Shown here: positions 8,979 through 17,651 of the stretch, one piece after another
Position numbering within the stretch: position 1 is the stretch's first letter
Layout of the letters: the number at the start of each line of letters is the position of its first letter
Assembly: GCF_016107555.1 (NCBI RefSeq)
Contig: NZ_JABASU010000004.1
Span: 62,001 to 126,000, forward strand
Direction: 5' to 3'
Length of the DNA stretch: 64,000 nt
Origin: Psychrobacter celer
Lineage (GTDB): Bacteria; Pseudomonadota; Gammaproteobacteria; Pseudomonadales; Moraxellaceae
Notes under the pieces: generated by a model
Told to the model about the DNA's origin: nothing
The model's database searches: none
Seen by the model: the letters and a program-made list of their open reading frames with translations, nothing else
Translations under genes and position numbers: made by a program

Positions 8979-9224
8979 TTACTGCAATCCTAAACTCATT
9001 TTGCCAGCTTTATACTGCTCAACAGACTTAGCCAAATGGGCAGCATTAGCAGATGACTTTAGTAAATACAGCGTCTCCATCAAACCATTGTAATGAGCAC
9101 TCGACATAACAACCGCATCATTATCGTTTTGACGATTTATGACTACTGCATCGGTACCATTATTCACCGTATCTAAAACGGCTTTAAAGTCTTTATTAGC
9201 GTCTGTAAAGCTGATAATTTTCAT
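8979..9224 (-). CDS. Orphan YefM/Phd-family antitoxin
   Basis: An 81-residue protein of the Phd/YefM antitoxin fold. The N-terminal half MKIISFTDANKDFKAVLDTV, then VVINRQN and AVVMSSAHYNGLMETLYLL, match the DNA-binding and dimer core of YefM-type antitoxins; the C-terminal tail (about 60-81) would be the toxin-neutralising part. A YoeB/RelE toxin normally sits immediately downstream on the same strand, but the next 150 bases of the minus strand encode none, and the opposite strand is occupied by the 50-codon ORF. It is therefore an orphan antitoxin, sitting inside the propionate gene cluster. A promoter is likely in the AT-rich 9225-9280. Confidence 0.8.
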   Translation of the reverse strand: MKIISFTDANKDFKAVLDTVNNGTDAVVINRQNDNDAVVMSSAHYNGLMETLYLLKSSANAAHLAKSVEQYKAGKMSLGLQ

Positions 9225-9288
9225 AAAATTTCTCTTAATATAAAATTTTAATAAAATACAATCTATAGTAACTCTGCAAAATTGTGAT

Positions 9289-9307
9289 GCTGGGTTAAAA
9301 ACCCAGC
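9289..9307. repeat. REP-like palindrome
   Basis: Perfect 8-base arms GCTGGGTT and AACCCAGC are separated by 3 bases and followed by CTACGCC. Short GGCTGGGTT-type palindromes resemble dispersed intergenic repeats in Moraxellaceae genomes, which is recollection rather than a check. It lies between yefM and acnD. Confidence 0.5.
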
Positions 9308-9343
9308 CTACGCCAAATTCAAATAGTTAGAGAGTATAAGCTT

Positions 9344-9384
9344 AAAAAAACCGATGCCATATAGACACTCTATACAACATCGGT
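9344..9384 (-). terminator. Terminator after acnD
   Basis: On the minus strand, arms ACCGATG and CATCGGT enclose an inner stem TATAGA/TCTATA, followed directly by a run of seven T. It begins about 40 bases after the acnD stop. It implies that the prpB-prpC-acnD transcript ends here, before yefM and prpF. Confidence 0.75.
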
Positions 9385-9425
9385 TATTTATAACTTACAA
9401 GCTAAACCTTAAACGCTCAAAACGC

Positions 9426-12110
9426 TTAGGCCACTTCACCCGCTAAGAACTCTTTGGCAAAGCGCTGCAGCATACCGCCAGAGTTATACATTTTCACTTC
9501 ATCAGCCGTATCTAAACGGCAAATAACAGGCGCTTTATCGACTGTGCCATCTTTACGATGGATAACTAGCGTCATCTCGCCGCCAGCGGATACCTCACCT
9601 TCGAGATCAAACACTTCGCTGCCATCGATATTTAGCGTCTCACGGTTGATGCCTTGTTTGAACTGTACGGGGAGAGCGCCCATACCGACGAGGTTTTGAC
9701 GATGGATACGCTCAAAATCTTCAGCCACGACGACTTCCACACCAGCAAGACGCACGCCTTTGGCAGCCCAGTCACGGCTTGAGCCTTGGCCATAGCCATC
9801 ACCTGCGATGATGATGAGTGGCTGCTCACGATTCATATACGTCTCGATCGCTTCCCACATACGCATGACTTGACCTTCTGGCTCCACGCGCGCAAGTGAC
9901 CCTTGAATGACGTTGCCGTCTTCGTCACGTACCATCTCATTGAGCAGTTTTGGATTGGCAAAGGTGGCGCGCTGCGCGGTTAAGTGATCGCCGCGGTGCG
10001 TGGCGTACGAGTTGTAGTCTTCCTCAGGCAAGCCCATGGTATCAAGATACTCGCCAGCGGCGCTATCACCCATAATCGCATTAGATGGTGACATATGGTC
10101 GGTGGTGATGTTGTCACCAAGTACCGCTAGTGGACGTAAGCCTTTAAGCCGGTTCATCGCCGCCATCTTGCCTTCCCAATACGGCGGACGACGGATATAG
10201 GTACTCATCTCACGCCAGTCATATTGTGGGTCGATGACAGAAGCTTCATTACGACCTGCCTGTGCTTTGGCTTCATCAAACATTGGGATATAGACGGCAT
10301 TATACTGCTCAGGTTTGACAGCTTTAGCCACGATAGCATCGACTTCGCTATCCTCAAACCAGATGTCTTTTAGATAAACATCGTTGCCATCTTGGTCTTT
10401 GCCGAGTGAGTCTTTTTCGATATCAAAACGGATATTACCAGCGATAGCATACGCCACAACCAAAGGTGGCGAGGCGAGGAACGCTTGCTTGGCATACGGA
10501 TGGATACGACCATCAAAGTTACGGTTACCTGATAATACGGCGGTACTAAACAAATCGCGCTCGATGATCTCTTGCTCGATCTCTGGGTCGAGCGCACCGC
10601 TCATACCGTTACAAGTGGTACAAGCAAAGGCGACGACATCAAAACCCAGTTTTTGTAGCTCGGGCAATAGGTTGGCTTCTTCTAAATACAGCTTAACGGC
10701 TTTTGAGCCTGGCGCGAGTGACGACTTGACCCAAGGCTTACGAATAAGACCTTTTTCTACTGCGTTACGGGCGACGATACCAGCGGCCACCATGTTGCGT
10801 GGGTTTGAGGTGTTAGTACAGCTAGTAATAGCAGCGATAATGACTGCGCCATCTGGCATTAGCCCATCTTTTGGTTCTGGTAGTTTTTCATTTTCACCGT
10901 GGGCGATACCTTCCTTAACAAGGTCTGTCGTTGACACACGAGCGTGTGGACGTGAAGGACCAGCGATATTACGTACCACTTTCGATAAATCAAAATGCAG
11001 CACGCGCTCATATTCAGCATCTTTTAGGCCGTCCGCCCACAGACCAACTTGTTTGGCATAAGCTTCTACGATTTTGATTTGCTGCTCTGAGCGTCCGGTG
11101 AGACGCAGATAATCAATGGTTTGCTCATCGATAGAGAACATCGCAGCAGTTGCGCCGTACTCTGGCGTCATATTGGAGATAGAAGCACGGTCGCCAACAG
11201 TCAGATTGCGCGCACCTTCGCCGTAAAACTCTAGGTAGGCTGAGACCACGCCTTCCTCGCGTAAAAACTCCGTCATTGCTAGTACTAAATCGGTACCAGT
11301 AATGCCTTCTTGCAGCTTACCTGTCAGCTCAACGCCAACGATGTTTGGCAAACGCATGTATGAAGGGTTGCCCAACATCACGCTTTCGGCTTCTAGCCCG
11401 CCGACACCGATAGAGATAACGCCAAGCGCATCGACCATCGGGGTGTGACTATCGGTACCGACCAAGGTATCAGGGAAGGTGATGGCATCGCCGTCTTGAT
11501 CCGCGACAACTTGTACTACTGGCGACATTTTTTCTAGGTTGATTTGGTGCATGATGCCATTACCAGGCGGTACCACGTTGACGTTGTCAAAGGCGTACTG
11601 ACACCAGTTGATAAAGTGAAAACGGTCTTCGTTACGGCGCTCCTCGATGGCACGGTTTTTTTCAAACGCATCTTCTTCAAAACCAGCATGCTCTACGGCT
11701 AATGAGTGGTCAACGATCAGCTGCGTCGGTACGATGGGGTTTACTTTGGCAGGATCACCGCCTTCCGCTGCGATGGCATCACGCAGTCCTGCCAAATCGA
11801 CAAACGCGGTCTGACCTAAGATATCGTGGCATACCACGCGGGCAGGATACCAAGGAAAGTCGACCTCTTGCTTACGGTAGATATGCTGCGCTAGCGCCTC
11901 GGTCAAATCCTCAGGTGGGCAGCGACGTACGAGGTTTTCGCATAATACCTTTGAGCTAAAAGGTAGCTTGGCATAAGCACCAGGCTCGATCTCATTGACC
12001 GCTTGCTCGACATCAAAGTAATGTAACTGGGTACCGGGCAAGGGTTTTTTGTACTTATCGTTCATGGTTTGCGGATTAACTTGCGTTAACGGCTGTTTGT
12101 TGTCTGTCAT
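9426..12110 (-). CDS. acnD: Fe/S-dependent 2-methylisocitrate dehydratase AcnD
   Basis: An 894-residue aconitase-superfamily enzyme of the AcnD type. It dehydrates 2-methylcitrate to 2-methylaconitate in the propionate-degrading methylcitrate cycle. The [4Fe-4S] cysteines are visible in AAITSCTNTSNP and in FACTTCNGMSG. The substrate-binding region VGTDSHTPMVDALGVI and the swivel-domain GDGYGQGSSRDWAAKG segment are intact. The N-terminal GTQLHYFDVEQAVNEI and the genetic position after prpB-prpC favour AcnD over AcnA. The ATG has AAGGA about 9 bases upstream. It follows prpC after 54 bases, so it is the third gene of the operon. Confidence 0.9.
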   Translation of the reverse strand: MTDNKQPLTQVNPQTMNDKYKKPLPGTQLHYFDVEQAVNEIEPGAYAKLPFSSKVLCENLVRRCPPEDLTEALAQHIYRKQEVDFPWYPARVVCHDILGQTAFVDLAGLRDAIAAEGGDPAKVNPIVPTQLIVDHSLAVEHAGFEEDAFEKNRAIEERRNEDRFHFINWCQYAFDNVNVVPPGNGIMHQINLEKMSPVVQVVADQDGDAITFPDTLVGTDSHTPMVDALGVISIGVGGLEAESVMLGNPSYMRLPNIVGVELTGKLQEGITGTDLVLAMTEFLREEGVVSAYLEFYGEGARNLTVGDRASISNMTPEYGATAAMFSIDEQTIDYLRLTGRSEQQIKIVEAYAKQVGLWADGLKDAEYERVLHFDLSKVVRNIAGPSRPHARVSTTDLVKEGIAHGENEKLPEPKDGLMPDGAVIIAAITSCTNTSNPRNMVAAGIVARNAVEKGLIRKPWVKSSLAPGSKAVKLYLEEANLLPELQKLGFDVVAFACTTCNGMSGALDPEIEQEIIERDLFSTAVLSGNRNFDGRIHPYAKQAFLASPPLVVAYAIAGNIRFDIEKDSLGKDQDGNDVYLKDIWFEDSEVDAIVAKAVKPEQYNAVYIPMFDEAKAQAGRNEASVIDPQYDWREMSTYIRRPPYWEGKMAAMNRLKGLRPLAVLGDNITTDHMSPSNAIMGDSAAGEYLDTMGLPEEDYNSYATHRGDHLTAQRATFANPKLLNEMVRDEDGNVIQGSLARVEPEGQVMRMWEAIETYMNREQPLIIIAGDGYGQGSSRDWAAKGVRLAGVEVVVAEDFERIHRQNLVGMGALPVQFKQGINRETLNIDGSEVFDLEGEVSAGGEMTLVIHRKDGTVDKAPVICRLDTADEVKMYNSGGMLQRFAKEFLAGEVA

Positions 12111-12164
12111 GACGGATCATCCTTACTAAGAAGGGTTATTAAAAATCGCTGTTATTTAAGAAAA

Positions 12165-13295
12165 TTAACCGCGCGCGCCGATGTCCGGTACTGAGCGCAG
12201 CTCTTCGCCCGTATATTCCGCGCTTGGACGAATGATACGGTTGTTGGCGCGCTGCTCAAACACGTGTGCCGCCCAGCCAGTTAAGCGTGAACAGACAAAG
12301 ATGGGCGTAAACAGCTTGGTTGGGATGCCCATAAAGTGGTAGGCTGAGGCATGAAAAAAGTCAGCATTACAAAACAGTTTTTTCTCGCGCCACATGACTT
12401 CCTCACAGCGTACCGATACTGGGTATAGCACTTCATCACCGACGTCAGCCGCCAGCTTTTCAGACCAACCTTTGATGACGACGTTACGCGGATCCGACTC
12501 GCTATAGATTGCATGACCAAAGCCCATAATCTTATCTTTACGCTCGAGCATGGCCATCATTTCTTTCTCGGCTTCATCAGGTGAGCTAAAGCCCTCGATC
12601 ATGTCCATCGCAGCCTCATTGGCACCGCCATGCAAATGCCCACGTAGTGAGCCGATCGCACCTGTAACACAAGAATGAATGTCCGATAACGTAGATGCAC
12701 AGACGCGGGCGGTAAAGGTCGAGGCGTTGAACTCATGCTCAGCGTACAAGATCAATGAGACATTCATCACGCGCTCGTGTAGCTCGTTTGGCTTCTCGCC
12801 TTTGAGTAGATGCAAGAAATGCCCACCGATAGTAGCATCGTCCGTTTCGGTCTCGATACGCACGTTGTCATGGCTAAAGCGATACCAGTAGTTGATGATA
12901 GAAGGAAACACCGCCAGCATACGATCGGTTTTATCATTTTGCTGATCAAAGTCGGTTTCCATCTCAAGGTTACCTAGCATCGAGCAGCCTGTACGCAGTA
13001 CGTCCATAGGATGCGAGTCCACTGGAATGCGCTCGAGTACGTCTTTTAGCGCTTGCGGTAGGCCACGCATTTTTTTGAGTTTGGCTTGATAAGCATCAAG
13101 CTCGCTTTGAGTCGGCAAGTTGCCATACAGTAGCAAATACGCCACTTCTTCAAAGATACACTTGTCCGCCAGCTCAGAGACATCGTAGCCGCGATAGGTC
13201 AGACCTGAGCCTGATTTGCCAACTGTCGATAGCGAGGTCTTGCCTGCGACTTGACCACGTAGGCCTGCGCCTGATAATTCTTTTTGTGCTGCCAT
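12165..13295 (-). CDS. prpC: 2-methylcitrate synthase PrpC
   Basis: A 376-residue citrate-synthase-family enzyme that condenses propionyl-CoA with oxaloacetate. Typical family blocks are GLRGQVAGKTSLSTVGKSG and LTYRGYDVSELA at the N-terminus, RGHLHGGANEAAM with an active-site His (about residue 222), and GFGHAIYSESDPRN with a second catalytic His (about 258). The length matches short PrpC enzymes rather than the 425-residue housekeeping citrate synthase, and the neighbours prpB and acnD settle the assignment. An AAGGA site precedes the ATG. It lies 112 bases downstream of prpB on the same strand. Confidence 0.93.
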   Translation of the reverse strand: MAAQKELSGAGLRGQVAGKTSLSTVGKSGSGLTYRGYDVSELADKCIFEEVAYLLLYGNLPTQSELDAYQAKLKKMRGLPQALKDVLERIPVDSHPMDVLRTGCSMLGNLEMETDFDQQNDKTDRMLAVFPSIINYWYRFSHDNVRIETETDDATIGGHFLHLLKGEKPNELHERVMNVSLILYAEHEFNASTFTARVCASTLSDIHSCVTGAIGSLRGHLHGGANEAAMDMIEGFSSPDEAEKEMMAMLERKDKIMGFGHAIYSESDPRNVVIKGWSEKLAADVGDEVLYPVSVRCEEVMWREKKLFCNADFFHASAYHFMGIPTKLFTPIFVCSRLTGWAAHVFEQRANNRIIRPSAEYTGEELRSVPDIGARG

Positions 13296-13407
13296 GGTTG
13301 AATTCCTTTTTTTAGGTGGCTTGTTTGGGTAATTGACGAAAAGGGTGATGTCATAGTGATAAGCACTTACTATAGATACTTATTGATTGACACTTATTAA
13401 TCGGTGC

Positions 13408-14301
13408 TTACTTGTTATCTGCAAACAGTTTGTCTAGCGTTTGCTCAAACTCGTGATAGTTTAAGAAATCATATAGCTCCATGCGGGTCTGCATGGTATC
13501 GACGACGTTTTCTTGTGTGCCGTCATCTAATAGATGCTGATAGACATTGAGGGCGGCTTTGTTCATCGCGCGAAAAGCAGATAAAGGGTACAGCACCATA
13601 TCGACACCCACTCCATATAGCTGATCGGTGGTGTATAGATCGGTCTGGCCAAACTCTGTCATGTTGGCCAGTACAGGGATATCGAGCACATCGGTAAACT
13701 TGCGATACATCTCGATGTCGGTTAACGCTTCTGCAAAAATCATATCAGCGCCGGCCTCAGCAAAAGCAACGGCACGCTCAACCGCCGCGTCTAACCCTTC
13801 GACCGATAACGCATCGGTGCGCGCCATGACCACAAAATCAGGGTCGGTTTTGGCATCTAAGGCCGCTTTTAGGCGATCGACCATCTCTGAGATACTGACG
13901 ATTTCTTTGTTTGGGCGATGGCCGCAGCGTTTTTGTGCCACTTGGTCTTCGATATGTACAGCAGCCACGCCCGCTTTTTCCATTTTTTTGATGGTTTGGG
14001 CGATATTAAAAGCGCCACCAAAACCAGTATCGATATCGACCAATAACGGCGTATCTACCGCGTCGGTGATACGGCGCGCATCCTCTAGCACATTATCAAG
14101 GCTGGTCATGCCCAGATCAGGTAAGCCAAAAGACGCATTGGCCACGCCGCCGCCTGATAGATAGATGGCCTGATGACCGACTTGGGTCGCCATCATCGCG
14201 GTATAGGCGTTGATAGTACCGACGATCTGTAAGGGTTGGTTTTGGTCGTTTTTTTGAGCCAAAGCTTGGCGAAAACGTGCGCCAGCGGATAAAGAAGTCA
14301 T
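13408..14301 (-). CDS. prpB: 2-methylisocitrate lyase PrpB
   Basis: A 297-residue member of the isocitrate lyase/PEP mutase superfamily that cleaves 2-methylisocitrate to succinate and pyruvate. The Mg2+ and substrate region [15 protein letters not shown] (about residues 86-100) and the catalytic loop QKRCGHR (about 123-129) are both intact. Further motifs, such as VVMARTDAL and [10 protein letters not shown], are as expected. It is the first gene of prpB-prpC-acnD. An AAGGAC site precedes the ATG and a good promoter lies about 85 bases upstream. No PrpR or GntR regulator gene is adjacent, unlike many prp loci. Confidence 0.94.
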   Translation of the reverse strand: MTSLSAGARFRQALAQKNDQNQPLQIVGTINAYTAMMATQVGHQAIYLSGGGVANASFGLPDLGMTSLDNVLEDARRITDAVDTPLLVDIDTGFGGAFNIAQTIKKMEKAGVAAVHIEDQVAQKRCGHRPNKEIVSISEMVDRLKAALDAKTDPDFVVMARTDALSVEGLDAAVERAVAFAEAGADMIFAEALTDIEMYRKFTDVLDIPVLANMTEFGQTDLYTTDQLYGVGVDMVLYPLSAFRAMNKAALNVYQHLLDDGTQENVVDTMQTRMELYDFLNYHEFEQTLDKLFADNK

Positions 14302-14385
14302 GTGGTGGTCCTTGTCCTTGTTATCGTTTTATGCAAAACACTGAGTATAAAAAGTAAAAAGTGAGGTTGATCGTATTAGTTTTTG

Positions 14386-14413
14386 ATTATACCCAAATAT
14401 CTACCGATGCAAA
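14386..14413 (-). promoter_or_regulatory. Probable sigma-70 promoter of prpB-prpC-acnD
   Basis: The minus strand has TATAAT (14386-14391), a perfect -10 box, with TTTGCA (14408-14413) as a -35 box 16 bases upstream. It would start transcription near 14378, giving a leader of about 77 bases before prpB. The rest of the 14302-14643 gap is AT-rich and I see no gene in it. Confidence 0.6.
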
Positions 14414-14643
14414 GACCCTGCCAAGCTAGGTTTATAAACAATTGCTAATTTATCAGTGAAATAAAAGTAAATCTATTCGTATTTCAAATAGCATTATCCA
14501 AAAAGTCATTATTTCTTTGATTTATTATTTATATCCTTTAAATCATTAAAGTACCGGCGAGGTTTTATTTACATTTATTTACAATTACATCTACGCTGGC
14601 AGGCTTTGACAAAGCAAAGGAGCAGGGGCGTTATCTATTCGCC

Positions 14644-14689
14644 AAAAAAAAGCCCTAATAGCAATACTAAAAATGCTAAAAGGGCTTTT
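14644..14689 (-). terminator. Terminator of the NRAMP-family gene
   Basis: On the minus strand AAAAGCCCT...TGCTATTAGGGCTTTT forms a hairpin (arms AAAAGCCCT/AGGGCTTTT plus inner TAGCA/TGCTA), ending in an eight-base T run. It lies about 45 bases beyond the transporter stop codon. Confidence 0.8.
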
Positions 14690-14735
14690 ATCGCTTGAGC
14701 CTTATTCGTTTAAGAAAGAGGTGCTTTTATGCTCT

Positions 14736-16043
14736 CTAGCCAAACATACCGGTTAGGTTGGCTAAGAACAATAACGCAAAGCTGGCTAAGAAAATAAGCC
14801 CAGCGATCGACCAAGCATTCATGCCAGCTGAGAGCTTTTTATGCTTTTTCACCAATGAGTAGTTGAGCCAGCCAAAGATGGGCGCTGAGACAAAGGCGGA
14901 AATCATAGCAAACTTGAGCATCGCGCCAAGCTGACCTGTAAAGAAGGTAATGATTACCAAACCACCACCGATGGCATAAGTTGTCCAAAACGCGACTTGT
15001 TTTGTGTTGATTTCCTTTTCACCTTTGAGCAAACGCCAGCACTCTGCATTGGCACGGCCATAACCGTCGGCACAGGTGATGGTGGTGCCAAACATACACA
15101 TAAAGGCGACGAAGGCGACTAGCAGCCGCGACCACTCACCGATGGTCGCTGTGTACATGTTGATCAACTGATTAATATAAGCGCCGCCAACCAGCTCAAT
15201 CTCTTGTCCTGAGCCGTACTGCACAAACACGCCAAGTGATAAGAAAAACAGCGCCAAAATCGCAGATACTGAGTAACCAACATTAAAGTCTAGCAAGCCC
15301 TGACGGTGGGTCGTATGATCGGTTTTGACCTTGGCAGAGGTCCACATAGAGGTAATGGCAGCAAACTCTAATGGCGCGGGCATCCAGCCCATCAACGCCA
15401 CAATAAAGCCTAGTGTCGCCAAATTCCATGGCGAGGCGGCAACAAAATCAGCCGCCATCACGGTCGGCTTGCCAGCAGCGATGATGACCGCCGCAACGGT
15501 AGCCGTCGTGAGAGCAATCATGATCCATTTGGTCACGCCATCGAGTACCTTATAGTGACCTGCAATCAAAAAGAACCATGATACAGCCACAATGATGAAC
15601 GATAACGTCATCGTCGATAGGCCAAGAGAGGCGGGCAGCATAAAGCCTAATATCACCGCAGCAATCAGTGACACAGCGCCGGTACTGATGACGGCAGACA
15701 AGACAGATAGGATAAAGTAAACCCAAAGATAGACCTTTGAGCGCTTGGCATAGCCAGCAATCAGACTCTCACCTGTGTCATAGACATAATCAGTACCAAA
15801 GCGAAAAAACGGATACTTAACGACGTTGGCCAAAATAATCATGATCGCAAGCTGCCAGCCATATATCGCGCCAGCCTGCGTTGATGAGATCAGATGCGAG
15901 CCGCCGATAGCGGCCGTCGCCATCAAAATCCCTGGGCCAAAGATACGCCAGCTAAAGCCCTTGGGCTGCTGCGCCTCATCGGTTGCGCTGTCGGTCGCGT
16001 CGGTGCTTGCAATGCGAGAGTTGTTGAGTGGTTGTGTGGACAT
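14736..16043 (-). CDS. NRAMP-family transporter with non-canonical motifs
   Basis: An inner-membrane transporter of about 435 residues with 11-12 predicted helices in the NRAMP fold. The ATG at 16043 (MSTQPLNN) is chosen over the upstream TTG at 16070 because GAGGT sits at the right distance before it. In metal-transporting NRAMPs, helix 1 carries DPGN and helix 6 carries MPH. Here the helix 1 region reads ATAAIGGSHLISSTQAG and helix 6 reads GWMPAPLEF, so neither metal-binding motif is present. This fits the divergent YcsG-like branch, whose substrate may not be Mn2+ or Fe2+. A LysR gene lies upstream and a Fur-like sequence is in between; the two hints on substrate conflict. Confidence 0.75.
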   Translation of the reverse strand: MSTQPLNNSRIASTDATDSATDEAQQPKGFSWRIFGPGILMATAAIGGSHLISSTQAGAIYGWQLAIMIILANVVKYPFFRFGTDYVYDTGESLIAGYAKRSKVYLWVYFILSVLSAVISTGAVSLIAAVILGFMLPASLGLSTMTLSFIIVAVSWFFLIAGHYKVLDGVTKWIMIALTTATVAAVIIAAGKPTVMAADFVAASPWNLATLGFIVALMGWMPAPLEFAAITSMWTSAKVKTDHTTHRQGLLDFNVGYSVSAILALFFLSLGVFVQYGSGQEIELVGGAYINQLINMYTATIGEWSRLLVAFVAFMCMFGTTITCADGYGRANAECWRLLKGEKEINTKQVAFWTTYAIGGGLVIITFFTGQLGAMLKFAMISAFVSAPIFGWLNYSLVKKHKKLSAGMNAWSIAGLIFLASFALLFLANLTGMFG

Positions 16044-16177
16044 GAATACCTCGAGATGTTTGAACGGCAAATCATCACTTACCTGTGTCAGTCTGCCAAT
16101 GAACGGTCATGAATTTTCTATTACCTTTAATAAAACGATTCATCTTTTATCGACTTTAGCACACCGAAGCTGTTCAG

Positions 16178-16196
16178 GAGAATGATTATTCTAATA
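16178..16196. promoter_or_regulatory. Possible Fur-like box upstream of the NRAMP-family gene
   Basis: The 19 bases from GAGAATGATTATTCT onward match 13 of 19 positions of the Fur consensus and contain the inverted repeat AGAAT/ATTCT. A second small palindrome, TAATA-AC-TATTA, follows. It lies about 135 bases upstream of the transporter start. A LysR binding site is an alternative reading. Confidence 0.4.
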
Positions 16197-16320
16197 ACTA
16201 TTACTAATTGTTTGCATGCCCATTCTCGATAGTTAGCATAATTGCATATAAATATCAAGAGTTTGGACGAATTTTTTTGGCCGTTCTTTATAACATAATA
16301 ATCGTTCGATATCTGATAAT

Positions 16321-17376
16321 TTAAGGCATCGAGGCAAATTTTTGTGGTCGATAGGTGATACCGCGCTGCTCATACACTTGATACGTCGCGGTGAGTAGGT
16401 CGGGGATGCTTGGATGAACGCAGTCTTTGAGCGTATGTAAATAAATAGGAGAGGTGGCGTTTTCGTGAATGAGGCGCTGATAGCTGATCTGCTCGGTACG
16501 GACAGTGCTTAGGCTGGCAGGCACCAGCGTGATCCCTTCGCCTGCCGCCACTAGGCCCAGCGCTACTTGTAAGTCACTCACTGTCGTGGTCATAAATGGT
16601 GATACACCGTATTGGGCAAATAAATGCAGCAGCGGCTCGGTGATCGGCTCGTTTTGTCCTAGCGGCGCTTGAGAGTCCAATGACGTATGCTGCTGAGCTG
16701 CAGAATCGGTATCGATTGGCGAAGAGGCCGGCGACTTAGGCTTTGATGACGAAAAAGCTGTCGATACTGTGGTGGCTATCGGTAGATGCGTTTGATGGTA
16801 TAAAATCAGGCGGTTATTTGCCAAATCGATCAAACGCTGCGCACGCACCTGCGCGAGCGGATGCGCCTTGGGCAAGGCCACCACGTAGCGCTCATGACGT
16901 AGGAGTATCTGCTGAATCCAAGGATCTTGGTGAGCAAAGCGCCCAAAACCAATGTCAATCTCGCCAGATTTTAGGGCATCGATCTGCTGATAAGAGCTGA
17001 TGTCTTTAAGATTGACATCGATATCAGGATTTGACTGCTTTAGGGTGGCGATAATGTCGGGTAGTAGCCCATACAGCACCGATGGCACAAAGCCGATATT
17101 GAGTGTACTACTGGGCATAGATAAGCGCTGAGTCATGCTAGTGACTGCCTCAATCTCTGTCAGTACGGCACTGATTTTTTCATAAAAAAACGCCCCCGCA
17201 TCTGTCAAATGCAACGGCCGATGGTAACGATCAATGAGCACCACCCCCATCTCTGTCTCAAGCTGTTTGATCAGGCGACTCAGACTTGGCTGCGACAAAC
17301 CTGTCTGGGTTGCCGCTGCGCTAAAGCTGCGTAGATCTGCAATCGCAATGAACGCCTTCAGTTGTTTTAAATCCAT
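16321..17376 (-). CDS. LysR-family transcriptional regulator
   Basis: A 351-residue LysR regulator, longer than the usual 290-310. The N-terminal winged helix-turn-helix is clear: MDLKQLKAFIAIADLRSFS then AATQTGLSQPSLSRLIKQLE (about residues 20-40). The effector domain follows, with LNIGFVPSVLYGLLPDI opening its first half. The extra length is a Ser/Pro/Gln-rich insert at about residues 205-240 (SSSKPKSPASSPIDTDSAAQ), in the middle of the effector domain between its two lobes. It is transcribed in the same direction as the NRAMP-family gene, 278 bases upstream of that gene's chosen start, and is a plausible regulator of it. The effector is unknown. Confidence 0.85.
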   Translation of the reverse strand: MDLKQLKAFIAIADLRSFSAAATQTGLSQPSLSRLIKQLETEMGVVLIDRYHRPLHLTDAGAFFYEKISAVLTEIEAVTSMTQRLSMPSSTLNIGFVPSVLYGLLPDIIATLKQSNPDIDVNLKDISSYQQIDALKSGEIDIGFGRFAHQDPWIQQILLRHERYVVALPKAHPLAQVRAQRLIDLANNRLILYHQTHLPIATTVSTAFSSSKPKSPASSPIDTDSAAQQHTSLDSQAPLGQNEPITEPLLHLFAQYGVSPFMTTTVSDLQVALGLVAAGEGITLVPASLSTVRTEQISYQRLIHENATSPIYLHTLKDCVHPSIPDLLTATYQVYEQRGITYRPQKFASMP

Positions 17377-17651
17377 ATCTGAGTGCCTGTTATATCTATT
17401 GTTATCTTTATACTGTATTTTAATCGTTTGATTTAAAACGTTGGCAACGCGCCTGACATGATGAAAGAACCATCATACGTTTGAAAAAATCAAGCGCGCC
17501 CTGTAAGGGTAAATAGGTAAAACCTACAAATTGTGCTTGAAGATAGAGCAGTAGGCAATTATATTGGCCGTAACGGTGCTGTTACATTTGGCAAATAAAC
17601 TGTATCATCCTTTATCTAATGGTAATAGTATAACTGGCTCGGTATCATTCT

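Noticed and set aside
9289..9307. The palindrome as the end of an insertion sequence
   Set aside because: No transposase gene, no second copy and no target duplication are visible near it.
10384..11061. A 225-codon plus-strand frame inside acnD
   Set aside because: It is antisense to a conserved enzyme and Ser/Pro-rich in the way expected of a shadow frame.
13628..14164. A 178-codon plus-strand frame inside prpB
   Set aside because: It is antisense to a complete, motif-bearing enzyme, and its composition is typical of shadow frames.
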